Shown: one piece after another, positions 11,723 to 22,011 of the stretch | Layout: every line of letters starts with the position of its first letter | How positions within the stretch are numbered: the first letter of the stretch is position 1 | Assembly (NCBI GenBank): GCA_905221605.1 | Contig: CAJNDS010001335.1 | Location: 1,414,438-1,478,437 of the forward strand | Length of the DNA: 64,000 bases | Reading direction: 5' to 3' | Source: Symbiodinium natans | Taxonomy: Eukaryota; Sar; Dinophyceae; Suessiales; Symbiodiniaceae | Program-made: the position numbers and the translations under genes | Notes under the pieces: generated by a model | Seen by the model: the letters and a program-made list of their open reading frames with translations, nothing else | What the model was told of the DNA's origin: nothing | Database searches by the model: none

Positions 11723-11908
11723 TACTTGGAGGTTCATGGTACTTTTTGACCAATCATAGCTGTACCTATCACTGTACTTAGAACAATATTAGGGCACTTA
11801 AGGGTCTTATAAGTAACTGTACCTATCACTGTACTTAGAACACTATTAGGGCCCTTAAGGGGCTTACAAGTGGGTTATAAGTACAGTTACATTTGGTTAA
11901 GAAGTACC
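11723..11908. mobile_element. family B element with internal duplication, right TIR lost
   Basis: Left TIR intact, interior TGTACCTATCACTGTACTTA block present twice, right end reduced to GAAGTACC. Starts four bases after an exon. Confidence 0.75.
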
Positions 11909-11991
11909 CCTAAACCCTAAACCCTAAAGCCTAAACCCTAAACCCTAAACCCTAAACCCTAAACCCTAAACCCAACACCCAAGAAGGACAG

Positions 11992-12026
11992 GCCATGAAC
12001 CTCCCAGTCGGGCTCTTGTGCACTGG
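11992..12026 (+). CDS. small exon (AMNLPVGLLCTG)
   Basis: Bounded by AAGGACAG|G and CTGG|GTGAAG. Reads AMNLPVGLLCTG in phase 0 or GHEPPSRALVHW in phase 1; the second joins 11660-11719 in phase. Confidence 0.5.
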
Positions 12027-12603
12027 GTGAAGGGCTCCTGTGGGATCTGGGGGGTTCGGCACCATGGGGCCCTGTCTGAAACTGCAAGAAGTGTAGGGCT
12101 TTCGGTTCAAGAACTCTAAACCCTAAACCCTAAACCCTAAACCATTAAGGTTTAGCGCGCAACAAGGCCTAAACCCTGGTGGCCCTGAAGTCCCTCCAGC
12201 TCTCAACCTGGAGCCCTCCATGCCCTGAACCCTAAGCCCTCTCAGCCCGACACTTTAAACAGTAGATTCCTAAACCCTAAATCCTAAACCCTAAACCCTA
12301 AATCCTAAACCCTAAACCCTGAACCCTGAACCCTGAACCCTAAGCCTTAGCTAGGTGTGCCTTGGGGTATTTCGTATCTTCTCTGATTGGGTTTCAGAGA
12401 ATCACATGGTGATTTCTGCAAATGATGGTCCTTGTGGGGGGTCCTTATTCTAAGGCGGCCCCCTCTTATTTAGGGTACCCCAAGAAGGACCACACTTTTG
12501 AGAGCTGACCATATGGAATCTGCTTCAGAGGGCTTTTACGGGCCATCCTAGCTACTGGGGTTTTTAGGGTTTAGGGTTTAGGGTTTAGGGTTTAGGGTTT
12601 AGG

Positions 12604-12835
12604 GTAAGCCCTAAGCCCTAAACCCTAAACCGCGGGCATCCCTTTGGTCCCCCAACCTCGGCTGCCCTCAGTCCCTAAGACCCAAACCTTTGTAGGGTTT
12701 AGGGTTTAGGGTTAGGGTTTAGGGTTTAGGGTTTAGGGTTTAGGGTTTAGGGTTTAGGGTTTAGGGTTTAGGGTTACGTAGGGTTTAGGGTTTAGGGTTT
12801 AGGGTTTAGGGTTCAGGGCTACCCGAACAGCCGAT
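12604..12835. repeat. first copy of a duplicated intron-exon block
   Basis: Nearly the same sequence as 15240-15455, including a unique stretch (GCGGGCATCCCTTTGGTCCC and onward), flanking heptamers and the exon acceptor ACCCGAACAGCC. Confidence 0.85.
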
Positions 12836-12922
12836 GCCCTGTCGAGTCCAAGCTTCCTGGCTACCAGGGAGCGACCGCTCGCTCTGATTCGCGAGGACAA
12901 CGTGGATGAATTCTTCGACAAG
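12831..12922 (+). CDS. exon (RERPLALIREDNVDEFFDK)
   Basis: Open from CGAACAG to AAG|GTTAGG. Reads DALSSPSFLATRERPLALIR followed by EDNVDEFFDK. Its donor is the first base of a heptamer-rich intron, and its acceptor region is part of the duplicated block 12604/15240. Confidence 0.65.
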
Positions 12923-13653
12923 GTTAGGGTTTAGGGTTTCGAGTTTAGGGTTGAGGGTTCAGGGTTTCGGGTTTAGAGTTTGGGGTTTAGGGTTTTGGGT
13001 TTCGGGCTTAGGGTTTGGGGTTTAGGGTTGATTTAGGGGGAATTGCGGGTTTGGGGGAGTTTTGGGCTTGAGCATCTAGACGACGACCTGGTCATATTTG
13101 AAGCTATCATGCAGCATTCGTCATGACCCGTTAGTCAAGTCCCATTATTCCTGCACATGATCCCCACCCATCACCCCCAAACTGCGAAAACAGCCTTAAA
13201 ACCCTAAACCCTCAGCCTTAAACTAAACCCTAAACCCTAAACCCGAAACCCTAAACCCTAAACCCTAAGCCATGATCCCTAACACTCAACACCAAGCCCC
13301 TTAGGGGTGTGGCGAAAGTCAAGGTCGATCCGTAGCCCCCTGAAGAGACGTGACTGCCGAGGTGGATTGGCACAAGCACTTTGCTCTTGGACCTAAAATC
13401 CAATATTGGAGTTTACGAAAACAAGGGACCCCTTATCTGGACCCCCAATCGTAGGTTTCCTTTATAGTCAGGACCTTAGCAAGGTACCCTTGATTTTGGA
13501 CGCCCCGAGAGCCCTGCAAGCCAGATGCCCGACAGGGCATGGCCCCAACCTTGCAAGACCCCCTATAAGAACCCTACACTATTCCCATCATAACTCTGTA
13601 GTAGCCCTAGACCCTGAACCCTAAACCGTAAACTCCAAACACTAACCCCCAAG

Positions 13654-13731
13654 CGCGGCTCCGAAAAAGGTGAACTGGCACATGCTCTTTGTTCGCCTAC
13701 ACAAATGGAACCTGTGGGGCGGAAAGGACGG
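13654..13731 (+). CDS. exon (KKVNWHMLFVRLHKWNLWGG)
   Basis: Open from CCAAG to ACGG|GTCAAT. Reads AAPKKVNWHMLFVRLHKWNL followed by WGGKDG. Rich in Trp; family not recognised. Confidence 0.6.
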
Positions 13732-13999
13732 GTCAATGAGAGCTGTTGTCAGGGTTTGCGAAACCCTAAACCCTTAACCCTTAAACCCTAAACCCTAAAC
13801 CGTAAACCCCAGAAACCCTAAACCTAAACTAAGCCCTAATTCCGGAGGACTTTGTGGTGTTGGGGCTTTGACTCACAACATTCCAGCAAGTTTTGGGTTT
13901 TTGTAATCTTTGGACCTCCCCCCCCCCCCCCCCCCCCACCAAAAAAGCAAAGAACTCCTCCATCCTTCCGCCTCGGGGTTAAAGATCTGCGGAGCGCTG

Positions 14000-14142
14000 T
14001 ACTTGGAGGTTCATGGTACTTGTTTGGGTTTAGGGGCACTTACTCACCAATTATAGCTCCTTAAGTGCCCCGATATGGCTGTAAGTACAGTTTTAAGTAC
14101 AGTTATAGCTGGTGAATAAGAAGCACTACGAACCTCCAAGTA
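14000..14142. mobile_element. family B TIR element
   Basis: TACTTGGAGGTTCATGGTAC at the left, (T)ACGAACCTCCAAGTA at the right. Interior has CTTAAGTGCC boxes and a heptamer-like GGGTTTAGGG. Full copy also at 62210-62352. Confidence 0.8.
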
Positions 14143-14622
14143 GGGTGGTAAAGGTTATAGGGCTTTGAGGCTTAAGATAGGGGTTAGAGGGCTGGCTTAC
14201 ATGGGGCTTATAGGGCTTTAAGGGTTAATTGGGGTCAACACATGCCCTGAACCGTTTGGGATTTGGGGTTGATGGTTTAGGGGTTTGGGGTTAGGGGTTT
14301 AGGGGTTTAGGGGTTTAGGCGTTTAGGGGTTTAGGGGTGTAGGAGTTTAGGGTTTAGGGGTTTAGGAGGGTTTGGGGGTCACGGCGTAGGGACCTTGGGG
14401 TGTTCATGGGCCTTCATTGAGGTGAATTTTTCATTTTCTAGGGTCTTGGGTTCAGGGTTTGGGGTTTGGGGCTTGGGGTTTGGGTTTAGGGCGGTTTCTT
14501 CTGAGCAGTTTCCTCATAAGAGTCTTATACCAACCCCATACGGTTTACCTCCTGTAATGGCTTTTTCCAGTGTAGTGGAAGGTTCATGTTTCCAAGCTAG
14601 CAGGATCCAGGCTTAGCGCCAG

Positions 14623-14676
14623 CATTCATTCGAGCTGAAGGTTTACACACGCTGGCTTTGAAGAGGAGAGACGAGG
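14623..14676 (+). CDS. exon (FIRAEGLHTLALKRRDE)
   Basis: Open from GCGCCAG to GAGG|GTGCAG. Reads FIRAEGLHTLALKRRDE. Protein unknown. Confidence 0.5.
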
Positions 14677-15027
14677 GTGCAGGGCCTCTAGGGCGAGGTT
14701 AAGAACCACAATCTTCCCCCTCGCGAAAGTTAGTCAATTGTGATCCGCCCACGTACCCCAAAGCCTAAAGCCTAAACCCCAAACCTTGATCCTCAGAACC
14801 CAAGGGGCCGTACCTCCTTACGACTTCCCTGAACCCTAGACCCTAAACCCCAGACCCTAAACCCCCAAACCCTGAACCCTAAACCCTAAACCCTAAACCC
14901 CAGACCCTAAACCCCCAAACCCTGAACCCTGAACCCTAAACCCTAAACCCTAAACCCTAAACCCTAAACCCCCAAATCCTGAACCCTAAGCCCTATAACC
15001 CCAAAGCGGCCAGACGTCTCGCGACAG

Positions 15028-15072
15028 GCCCAGGAATTCCCCTACCCCATGATGTGGCGCCTGCGCAACTAA
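15028..15072 (+). CDS. exon (AQEFPYPMMWRLRN), possible C-terminus
   Basis: After GCGACAG|G the frame reads AQEFPYPMMWRLRN and stops at TAA 15070. A GC donor at 15063 (CT|GCGCAA) would avoid the stop. Confidence 0.5.
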   Translation, partial: AQEFPYPMMWRLRN

Positions 15073-15239
15073 GGCCGCCGGGATGCACGTTTGGGCTTCT
15101 AGGGTTTCGGGTTTAGGGTCTAGGGTTTCGGGTTTAGGGTTTGTGGGGTCATAGGGTTTAGGGTTTAGGGTTTAGTGTAGTGTTTAGGGTCTAGGGTTTA
15201 GGGTTTAGGGTTTGTGGGGTTATAGGGTTTAGGGTTTAG

Positions 15240-15455
15240 GGTAAGCCCTAAGCCCTAAACCCGAAACCGCGGGCATCCCTTTGGTCCCCCAACCTCGGCT
15301 GCCCTCAGTCCCTAAGACCCAAACCTTTGTAGGGTTTAGGGTTTAGGGTTAGGGTTTAGGGTTTAGGGTTTAGGGTTGAGGGTTGAGGGTTTAGTGTTTA
15401 GTGTTTAGGGTTTAGGGTTTAGGGTTTAGGGTTTAGGGCTACCCGAACAGCCTAT
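15240..15455. repeat. second copy of the duplicated intron-exon block
   Basis: Differs from 12604-12835 by a few substitutions and by heptamer number; the two diverge right after ACCCGAACAGCC. Confidence 0.85.
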
Positions 15456-15469
15456 ACCCTATCGCACAG

Positions 15470-15529
15470 CGCAAAGCAGTGGAGACGTTCAAATGCTCTT
15501 GGTACCCCGATCCCGATGTCCTCGCAGAC
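15470..15529 (+). CDS. exon (RKAVETFKCSWYPDPDVLAD)
   Basis: After TCGCACAG the frame reads RKAVETFKCSWYPDPDVLAD and can leave at GAC|GCTAGA (GC donor). It lies just after the second copy of the 12604/15240 duplicated block. Confidence 0.55.
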
Positions 15530-15945
15530 GCTAGACCCAAATCCTAAGCTCGATTCCGAATGCTGAACATCTTTGTATTTGGAGCACCCGAAAAGTAACC
15601 TGCCCACTAGGACCCTCCCTGGACCCTTGTCCTATATCCTCCTTGGGATTATATGTTCCTGTTGCTTATATAAAACCCAAGAGGATATTAAAAATATTGT
15701 TTTTATCCAGGTTCTAAGGGGAGTATAGTGTCCCCTCTCTTTATTTGTGTTTTATTTTGCTTGTTTTGGTTGGGCGGCATCAAGGTTGCTCCCGGACCTA
15801 TATAGGCCTTGGAGCCCGGAAGCCCTCCTAAAGGGTTTAGGGTTTGGGGTTTAGGGTTTAGGGTTTCAGGTTTAGGGTTGAGGGTTTAGGGTTTAGGGCC
15901 TAACACCCCAAGCCCTAAAATCCGACACCCGAAGCCCTAAGAGCG

Positions 15946-16025
15946 AGGCTCCGGTGAGCGGCGGCTGTTGATGGAACCACGCAAACGCGCCACAGAGAAA
16001 CCACGCATCTTACAGTGCTGGCAGG
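15946..16025 (+). CDS. exon (MEPRKRATEKPRILQCWQ)
   Basis: The frame is open through ATG 15971 and reads MEPRKRATEKPRILQCWQ to CAGG|GTTCTG. The ATG may be a start, but the frame also extends upstream (GERRLL), so this is unresolved. Confidence 0.45.
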
Positions 16026-16745
16026 GTTCTGAGGGCCTGTTTAGGGTTTAGGGTGTAGGGTTTAGGGTTTAGGGAGTAGGGCCGTATTCCTTTTGTTAAG
16101 GGTTTAGGGTTTAAGGTTCAGGGTTGAGGGTTTATAAGGTTTAGTTCAAGGACGGGGGGGGTTAAGTTCCCTTATACGCCCCTTGGGTTTGTACAGTTCC
16201 TAGAGCTGTAGACTACCCGCAATACCTTAAAACTTTGTTTGAGGGGGTTGTAAGTCATGATTATGGGTTCTTTGCGGGGTTACACCCTATGAAACTCTGA
16301 ATCCTAACTAAACCCTCAGCAGCTTAACATAGGGGTTGGAAAAGTTACTATAGAATGGTATTCGCTTGTAGTCCACCTATGACTATACTAACCCCCCCAA
16401 AAAAAACAAAAAATAGAGACCCAACCTAGTTATTATGGCCATTGTATTACGTGAGGAGGCTTTGTTGCAGTTAAGGTGTATGTTTAAGGGTTGAAGGGTT
16501 GTGGGATGACCCTCTTGGTCAACTCCGGCATGCCTTTGCGAATAAGGGTTTAGGATTTGGTGTTTAGGGTTTCGGGTTTGGGATTCAGGGTTTAGGGTGT
16601 GCACGGCCTCCGTCGCCCTAAACCCTAAACCCTAATCACCCTTTGAACCTTGCAAACCCTACAAACGCTGAACCCTAAACCTTCCGTCCAAGCTTGGCTC
16701 AAGAACCTTCGGCTTTGTACAGAACCGTCGTTTTTTTTGCTGCAG

Positions 16746-16841
16746 CTGTCAGAATGACCATGATGGATGGCTTCCTTCCCGCGCATGCGCCTCTGACATG
16801 GTTTAGAGAAGTTGACCCAAGAGTATTGTGGAGGCATAGAG
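16746..16841 (+). CDS. exon (DGFLPAHAPLTWFREVDPRV)
   Basis: T-rich tract and GCTGCAG acceptor, GT donor GAG|GTATGT. Reads VRMTMMDGFLPAHAPLTWFR and then EVDPRVLWRHR. Best conventional splice sites of the upstream exons; family not recognised. Confidence 0.7.
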
Positions 16842-16879
16842 GTATGTACTCCCTAAACTCAAACCCTAAACCCTAAACT

Positions 16880-17700
16880 CTGAACATATATATATATATA
16901 TATATGGGCTGCCGCCTATCCCCCCCTCACTCTTTCAATGTCTTCATACAGTAGCCAGCCTTTCCGTGTCTTGATACAGTAGCCTAATAATTATAGCACA
17001 GCCATGTCCATAGACACAGCTACTGTTTATAAACACAGCCATGTTTATAAACACAGCCACTGCTCATAAAAACAGTCACCGCAAACATCTAGAAACCCTA
17101 CCACCCGGAAACGCCCATAAGACTGGGAAGTATTTGGGGGCATAGGGTGATGCGAATAAATCTATTGCATGTAGGCCCCGGGGAAGGAAGAGTACTGTGA
17201 GCAAATATCCTTTCACTATGATCCGGGTTCTGGGCCTTCCAAAAGCCCGACTTGCTCGCAAGTATGTGGGTTTTCATCTCAATGTTTCCCAAAGGGTCCC
17301 GCGAAAGGGTTATCTTTTTTTTTCAGGATAAGCCTTATTTATAACTAGCCTCAAGCATCACAATGGGCCCAAATGATTGGGACGTTGGTACGTTGGTGCG
17401 GTTGGGGTTTTGGCACACATAATAAAAACATCGAGTGCAGACAAAGTGCAAAAGACAGAATTTGCGGATAGGCATGTACCCATATATATATAAGTGTGTG
17501 TATATATATATACCTATATATATATAGATAGATAGATAGAATGTGTACTTATTAATATGAGATGGTTTAGGGTTTAAGGTTTGGGTCCAGTGGCTGGTTG
17601 TAGCAGGCTGTGGGCGCGTTTTGTTGTTTTGTTTTGCGTCGAGCTGTTTTGTGCCCAATGTGGTGCGGCTTTGGAATCTCTTTTTGAAGGGTTTAGGGTT
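16880..17700. other. intron or intergenic stretch without clear exon
   Basis: TA repeat, tandem ACAGCCATGT/ACAGCCACTG units (16985-17080), then AT-rich sequence with GATA units. Minus-strand open frames here are short and unsupported. Confidence 0.45.
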
Positions 17701-17950
17701 TAGGGTTTAGGGTTTAGGAAGCTGTCTTAGGTGCCTGGCGGATATATCTCAGAATGACGTGGACCCAGAGTCGGCTTAGGGTTAGGGTGGTTTAGGGTTT
17801 AGGGTTTAGGGTGTAGGGTTTAGGGTTTAGGGTTTAGGGTAGTCCTCTTCTTTTGAGTGCCTAGGTTCCCTCATAAGGCCCCTGCCAAAAGCCCTGAACC
17901 CTTAAACGCAGAAGTCTCCTACTTAGTCTTCCCACCTTTTGGCTCCTGAG

Positions 17951-17997
17951 CCCCGGAGTCTGCCATGCAACCCTGCCTCGAAGTCCAGTTGCGGCTG
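17951..17997 (+). CDS. exon (ESAMQPCLEVQLRL)
   Basis: From CTCCTGAG to CTG|GTTTGT; reads ESAMQPCLEVQLRL. Another frame is also open. Protein unknown. Confidence 0.4.
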
Positions 17998-18296
17998 GTT
18001 TGTTCGGGTTTAGGGTTTAGGGTTTAGGGTTTAGGGTTTAGGGTTTAGGGTTTAGGGTTTAGGGTTTGAATTTAGGGTTTAGGGTTCAGGGTTTAGGGTA
18101 ACCTGCAACGTGAAAAAAAAACCATGAATTTGGTTGCAGCGTGCGGGTACCGCTGGGGGTCCCTTTTGAGGTCCCGTTAAGAAGGAGCCGTTTACGGGGA
18201 CCCAAAAAAGGCCCCCTACCATTTTGGGCTCAAGGGGCCTAAACCCTCAATCCTAAACCCTAAACCCTGAACCCTAAACCCTAAACCCTAAAAATC

Positions 18297-18373
18297 TTGT
18301 TGCAAAAACTCGAAGCAAGCAGCCGTATCCTGGCAAGGCAAAAGGCAGCTTGGGAGAGAAGATCATCTACAAG
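18297..18373 (+). CDS. exon (LQKLEASSRILARQKAAWER)
   Basis: The frame reads LQKLEASSRILARQKAAWER and looks helical or coiled-coil-like. It ends ACAAG|GCTTTG (GC donor). The upstream acceptor is not clear because the segment follows CCCTAAA repeats directly. Confidence 0.5.
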
Positions 18374-18630
18374 GCTTTGGGGGCGGGGGGGGGAGGGGGG
18401 GGGGGGGCTCCGAGGGTTAAGGTTTAATTTAGGGACCTATAGTACCAGAGGGTTTTGCGGTCGCCGGGCTACCAAACACTTAGGAATCATGTGTGTATTT
18501 TCTTCCTAGAAAAACCCAAGGGTTTAGGGTTTAGGGTTTAGGGTTTAGGGTTTAGGGTTTAGGGTTTAGGGTGGTCTAAGGGTGATATAGTGGATCGCCT
18601 TGCTTGCAAGCATGGCTCTCGATGCTGCAG

Positions 18631-18669
18631 GCCTTGCCTCCTTGGAGTATCTTTGGACCGGCTCAGAAG
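18631..18669 (+). CDS. small exon (LASLEYLWTGSE)
   Basis: From GCTGCAG|GC to GAAG|GCCGTT (GC donor); reads LASLEYLWTGSE. Protein unknown. Confidence 0.5.
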
Positions 18670-19522
18670 GCCGTTTAAACCCCTAAACCCTAAACCCAAA
18701 CCCTAAACCTAAACCCTAAACCCTACCAAACCCTAAACCCTAAAACCCTAAACCCCTAAACCTAAACCCTAAACCCCAAACCCTAAACCCTAAACCCTAA
18801 CCCTAAACCCCCTAAACCCTAAACCCTAAACCCTAAACCCTAAACCCTAAACCCTAAACCCTAAACCCTAAACCCTAAACCCTAAACCCTAAACCCAACA
18901 ACTATACGCACATGGTTTGAAAGGAATATATGTTTGTTCAGGGTGTAGGGTATAGGGTTTAGGGGTTTCCGAAATTGGTCGTCCCTTATGGGGGTTCTTA
19001 TAATAAGGGGGGTGGGGGGTCTATATTGGGGCGCCCCCCTATCTTCGTCAACACCCTAAACCCTAAACCCTAAACCCTAAACCCTAAACCCAGGTAACTG
19101 TCGTTGGGCTTTTACGGGTCCATCGTATCACCAGTGCCCAAACTACGGTTTAGGGTTTAGGGTTTAGGGTTTAGGGTTTAGGGTTTAGGGTTTAGGGTTT
19201 AGGGTGCTTCTAGGTAATTTGGGATGTACTAACAGTCCTTAATAGGGACCATAGTAGGGAGTTCTATACTCCCTATTCAGACTGTCAGTATAAGGGGAAA
19301 CATCCCGATAGGTATTGCTTACTTGGAGGTGCATGGGTACTTCTAAGCAAGGTTATAATTGGGGTATCTGTGGTGATAAGCCTTATTTAGGGCACTGGCA
19401 GCCCCCAGTTAGAAGCGCGCTTGAACCCATAAACCCTAAACCCTTATAAACCCTAAACCCTAAACCCTAAACCGCAAACCCTAAACCCTAAACCCTAAAC
19501 ACCTTCAAGTGGGACATGGCAG

Positions 19523-19609
19523 GTGTTCTGGCCACCGTTCGATCATCCCGCCGTACGACGCATTGCGCAGCTAGCAGCCTGGTGCAAGGAAGTTGCTTTG
19601 AACTCATGA
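19523..19609 (+). CDS. exon (WPPFDHPAVRRIAQLAAWCK)
   Basis: After CATGGCAG|G it reads VFWPPFDHPAVRRIAQLAAW and then CKEVALNS to TGA at 19607. A GA donor at 19589 (AAG|GAAGTT) is possible before the stop. Confidence 0.55.
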   Translation: MFWPPFDHPAVRRIAQLAAWCKEVALNS

Positions 19610-19686
19610 AACCCTAAACCCTAAACCCTAAACCCTAAACCCTAAACCCAAGAGTGGGGCCTGACAGGGGGGGGGGGGGGACGCAG

Positions 19687-19730
19687 CGAGTGCTTGGCGA
19701 GTGCTTGCCAGGGCTTTTTGGAGCCACTCA
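19687..19730 (+). CDS. exon (RVLGECLPGLFGAT)
   Basis: Follows a G-run and ACGCAG; reads RVLGECLPGLFGAT with a possible GA donor (CA|GAAACC). Protein unknown. Confidence 0.35.
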
Positions 19731-20145
19731 GAAACCCCTCCCCCTGTTGGACTGATGAACCCTAAGCCCCTAAACCCCTAAACCCCTAAACCCCTAAACC
19801 CCTAAACCCTAAACCCTTGGGATGACATTAAAACGTATTCAGGATTATGGTATCGTGCATGTATAGGATCCCAACTTTCAATATCATTTGGTCCATGTTA
19901 GTCCCCAAGGACGTGGACTTGGAAGTTCCTTCTTTGGGGTACCTAGTTGCAGGAAGCATACCACTACATACCCCCAAACGGGACGCGTGTTCAAGGATTT
20001 GCCCCACAAAAACCTGCACATCCCTCGCATATGGAGGTCGCCTTAGTCATACATGTGTGCTGCCACCTCAACACAGTATATAGGCCTCCCTACCGGCAGG
20101 TGGGCTTTGGGACGACTTGCAGAGTTTCGGGTTAAACCTCCTGAG

Positions 20146-20269
20146 GTCTATTTCCTACTTGCTGCGCCTTGGTTCATCGGCTGGTGGGGTCTGAGGCGGG
20201 TTTACGACTCAGTGCGTTTTCGCCCGCGTGTTAGTGCTTCTTATGCTGTTCATTTCTTGTCCTGGGAGT
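20146..20269 (+). CDS. exon (AAPWFIGWWGLRRVYDSVRF)
   Basis: After CCTGAG|G it reads VYFLLAAPWFIGWWGLRRVY, then DSVRFRPRVSASYAVHFLSW. The first part is hydrophobic and may be a membrane helix. The 3' boundary is near GGA|GTCTAA. Confidence 0.5.
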
Positions 20270-20270
20270 C

Positions 20271-20406
20271 TAAACCCTAAACCCTGAACCCTAAACCCTA
20301 AACCCTAAACCCTAAACCCTAAACCCGAAACCCGAAACCCTAAACCCTAAACCCTAAACCCTAAACCCTAAACCCTAAACCCTAAACCCTAAACCCTAAA
20401 CCCTAA
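20271..20406 (-). repeat. CCCTAAA array
   Basis: About nineteen units with two CCCGAAA variants side by side. Directly follows the 20146 exon. Confidence 0.9.
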
Positions 20407-20466
20407 GTTAAGGGTCCTAGTCCTTCACGCCGTAGGGATCTTAGGGTTTTAGGATGAGAGCCGTCA

Positions 20467-20508
20467 GCCAAAGATTTCGGGCCTCAGAGTCGAGCAGGTC
20501 TGCGGGGG
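20467..20508 (+). CDS. exon (PKISGLRVEQVCG)
   Basis: After CCGTCAG it reads PKISGLRVEQVCG; a GT donor lies at 20497 or at the following G-run. Protein unknown. Confidence 0.35.
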
Positions 20509-20509
20509 T

Positions 20510-20612
20510 AGGGTTTAGGGTTTAGGGTTTAGGGTTTAGGGTTTAGGGTTTAGGGTTTAGGGTTTAGGGCTTAGGGCTTAGGGCTTAGGGCTTAGGGCTT
20601 AGGGCTTAGGGT
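20510..20612 (+). repeat. TTTAGGG array grading into CTTAGGG
   Basis: Eight TTTAGGG units are followed by six identical CTTAGGG units, showing local spread of a point variant. Confidence 0.9.
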
Positions 20613-21121
20613 TCTTGCTGGACTGCTTCTCAGGGACCTGAAGGGCCCCCCTAAGGGTCCATGTATCCTGATCGTATATACTTGCGCCTTAAAGGGGTTC
20701 CCCAAAGTAGCTTTAGGGCCCAGGTATATTCGATAGAGGTTTAGGGTTTAGGGTTTAGGGTTTAGGGTTTAGGGTTTAGGGTTTAGGGTTTAGGGTTTAG
20801 GGTTTAGGGTACATGGACCCTTGAAAACCTACACACGCACACGCAACCTTCTCCCTGGAAGCCTGAAATCCTCAACCCCGCCCAGACCCTAAACCCTACA
20901 CCCCTGCAACAGCTGCAACGTTCTGACTGCGCTTCAGGGATGTTCAGGGTTTAACTAACTTAAACCCTAAACCCTAAACCCTAAACCCCCAAACCCTAAA
21001 CCCTAAACCCTAAACCCTAAACCCTAAACCCTAAACCCTAAACCCTAAACCCTAAACCCTAAACCCTAAACCCTAAACCCTAAACCCTAAACCCGAATAA
21101 GAACGTTGCAGTTTTTTTCAG

Positions 21122-21183
21122 GCGCTACATCGACATGTTCGTCTTCTTCGTTGTGCGGGGCGAAACCTTCGAGCTGAGCCTGG
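21122..21183 (+). CDS. exon (RYIDMFVFFVVRGETFELSL)
   Basis: T-tract and TTTCAG|G acceptor; reads RYIDMFVFFVVRGETFELSL and leaves at CTGG|GCGCAA (GC donor). The FVFFVV core could be a strand or part of a membrane helix. Confidence 0.6.
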
Positions 21184-21677
21184 GCGCAATTTTCGGGTTT
21201 AGGGTTTAGGGATTTAGGATTTAGGGTTTAGGGTTTAGGGTTTAGGGTTTAGGGTTTAGGGTTTAGGGTTTAGGGCTTTGGGTCTCTAAGGGAACAAGGA
21301 GCTTTAACGGATTAGGGTTCACAGGGGCCTTGAAAGCGTTAAACCGTCTGGCCGTGAAGGCCCTAAACCTTGAACCCTCATCCCTGGAAACCTCAACCCT
21401 AATAAAGCGCCTGAGAGAGTTGGGGGTTCTGCCCGAAACCCTAGGTCAACGAGGGCCCGGAATCGGCCCTCATTCCTTTATTGCTTAGGGTTTTAGGTTC
21501 CCTTAAAACCAACAAAGGCGCCCTTTGTTTATCTTTAGGTTACTCTTGGGTCACCCTAAGCCCCAACCCCTAACCCTAAACCCTAGCCCTAAACCCTAAA
21601 CCCTAAACCCTAAACCCCAAACCCTTGTTTTCATTTCTAGGTTACTCTTGTGTCTGGCAAGCCCTCGGCCGCCTCAG

Positions 21678-21716
21678 GAACTACAAGGACATCCTGCGAG
21701 ACATTCCGGCCACTTG
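21678..21716 (+). CDS. exon (NYKDILRDIPAT)
   Basis: After GCCTCAG|G it reads NYKDILRDIPAT and ends TTG|GTTTAG, flush with a heptamer array that forms the start of the next intron. Confidence 0.55.
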
Positions 21717-21983
21717 GTTTAGGGTTTAGGGTTTAGGGTTTAGGGTTTAGGGTCTAGGGAGGAGAACTTGCTTCATAGTCTATAGGAGCATGGCCAGTAT
21801 GTGACGTTGGGAGAGGGCTTTGGGCCCACAGCTTAAGGGCTGCTATGTATGAAGGGGGCCTCAGCAGCCCTAACCCTCTAAACCCCAAACCCTAAACCCC
21901 TAAACCCCTAGACCCCTAAACCCCCTGGACCCCTAAACCCTAAACTCGTGAACCCTAAATATGCGTCCTCCTTGCTTCGGCAG

Positions 21984-22011
21984 CTCGTGGACAATGAGGG
22001 AGCGACATTAG
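21984..22011 (+). CDS. FkbM gene, possible upstream exon
   Basis: After acceptor CGGCAG the frame reads LVDNEGATL and stops being used at a GC donor (TTAG|GCAGCC). The leftover G joins GG at 22131 to keep the frame into the SAM-binding exon. It may instead be the end of another exon arrangement; no start codon was identified. Confidence 0.4.
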
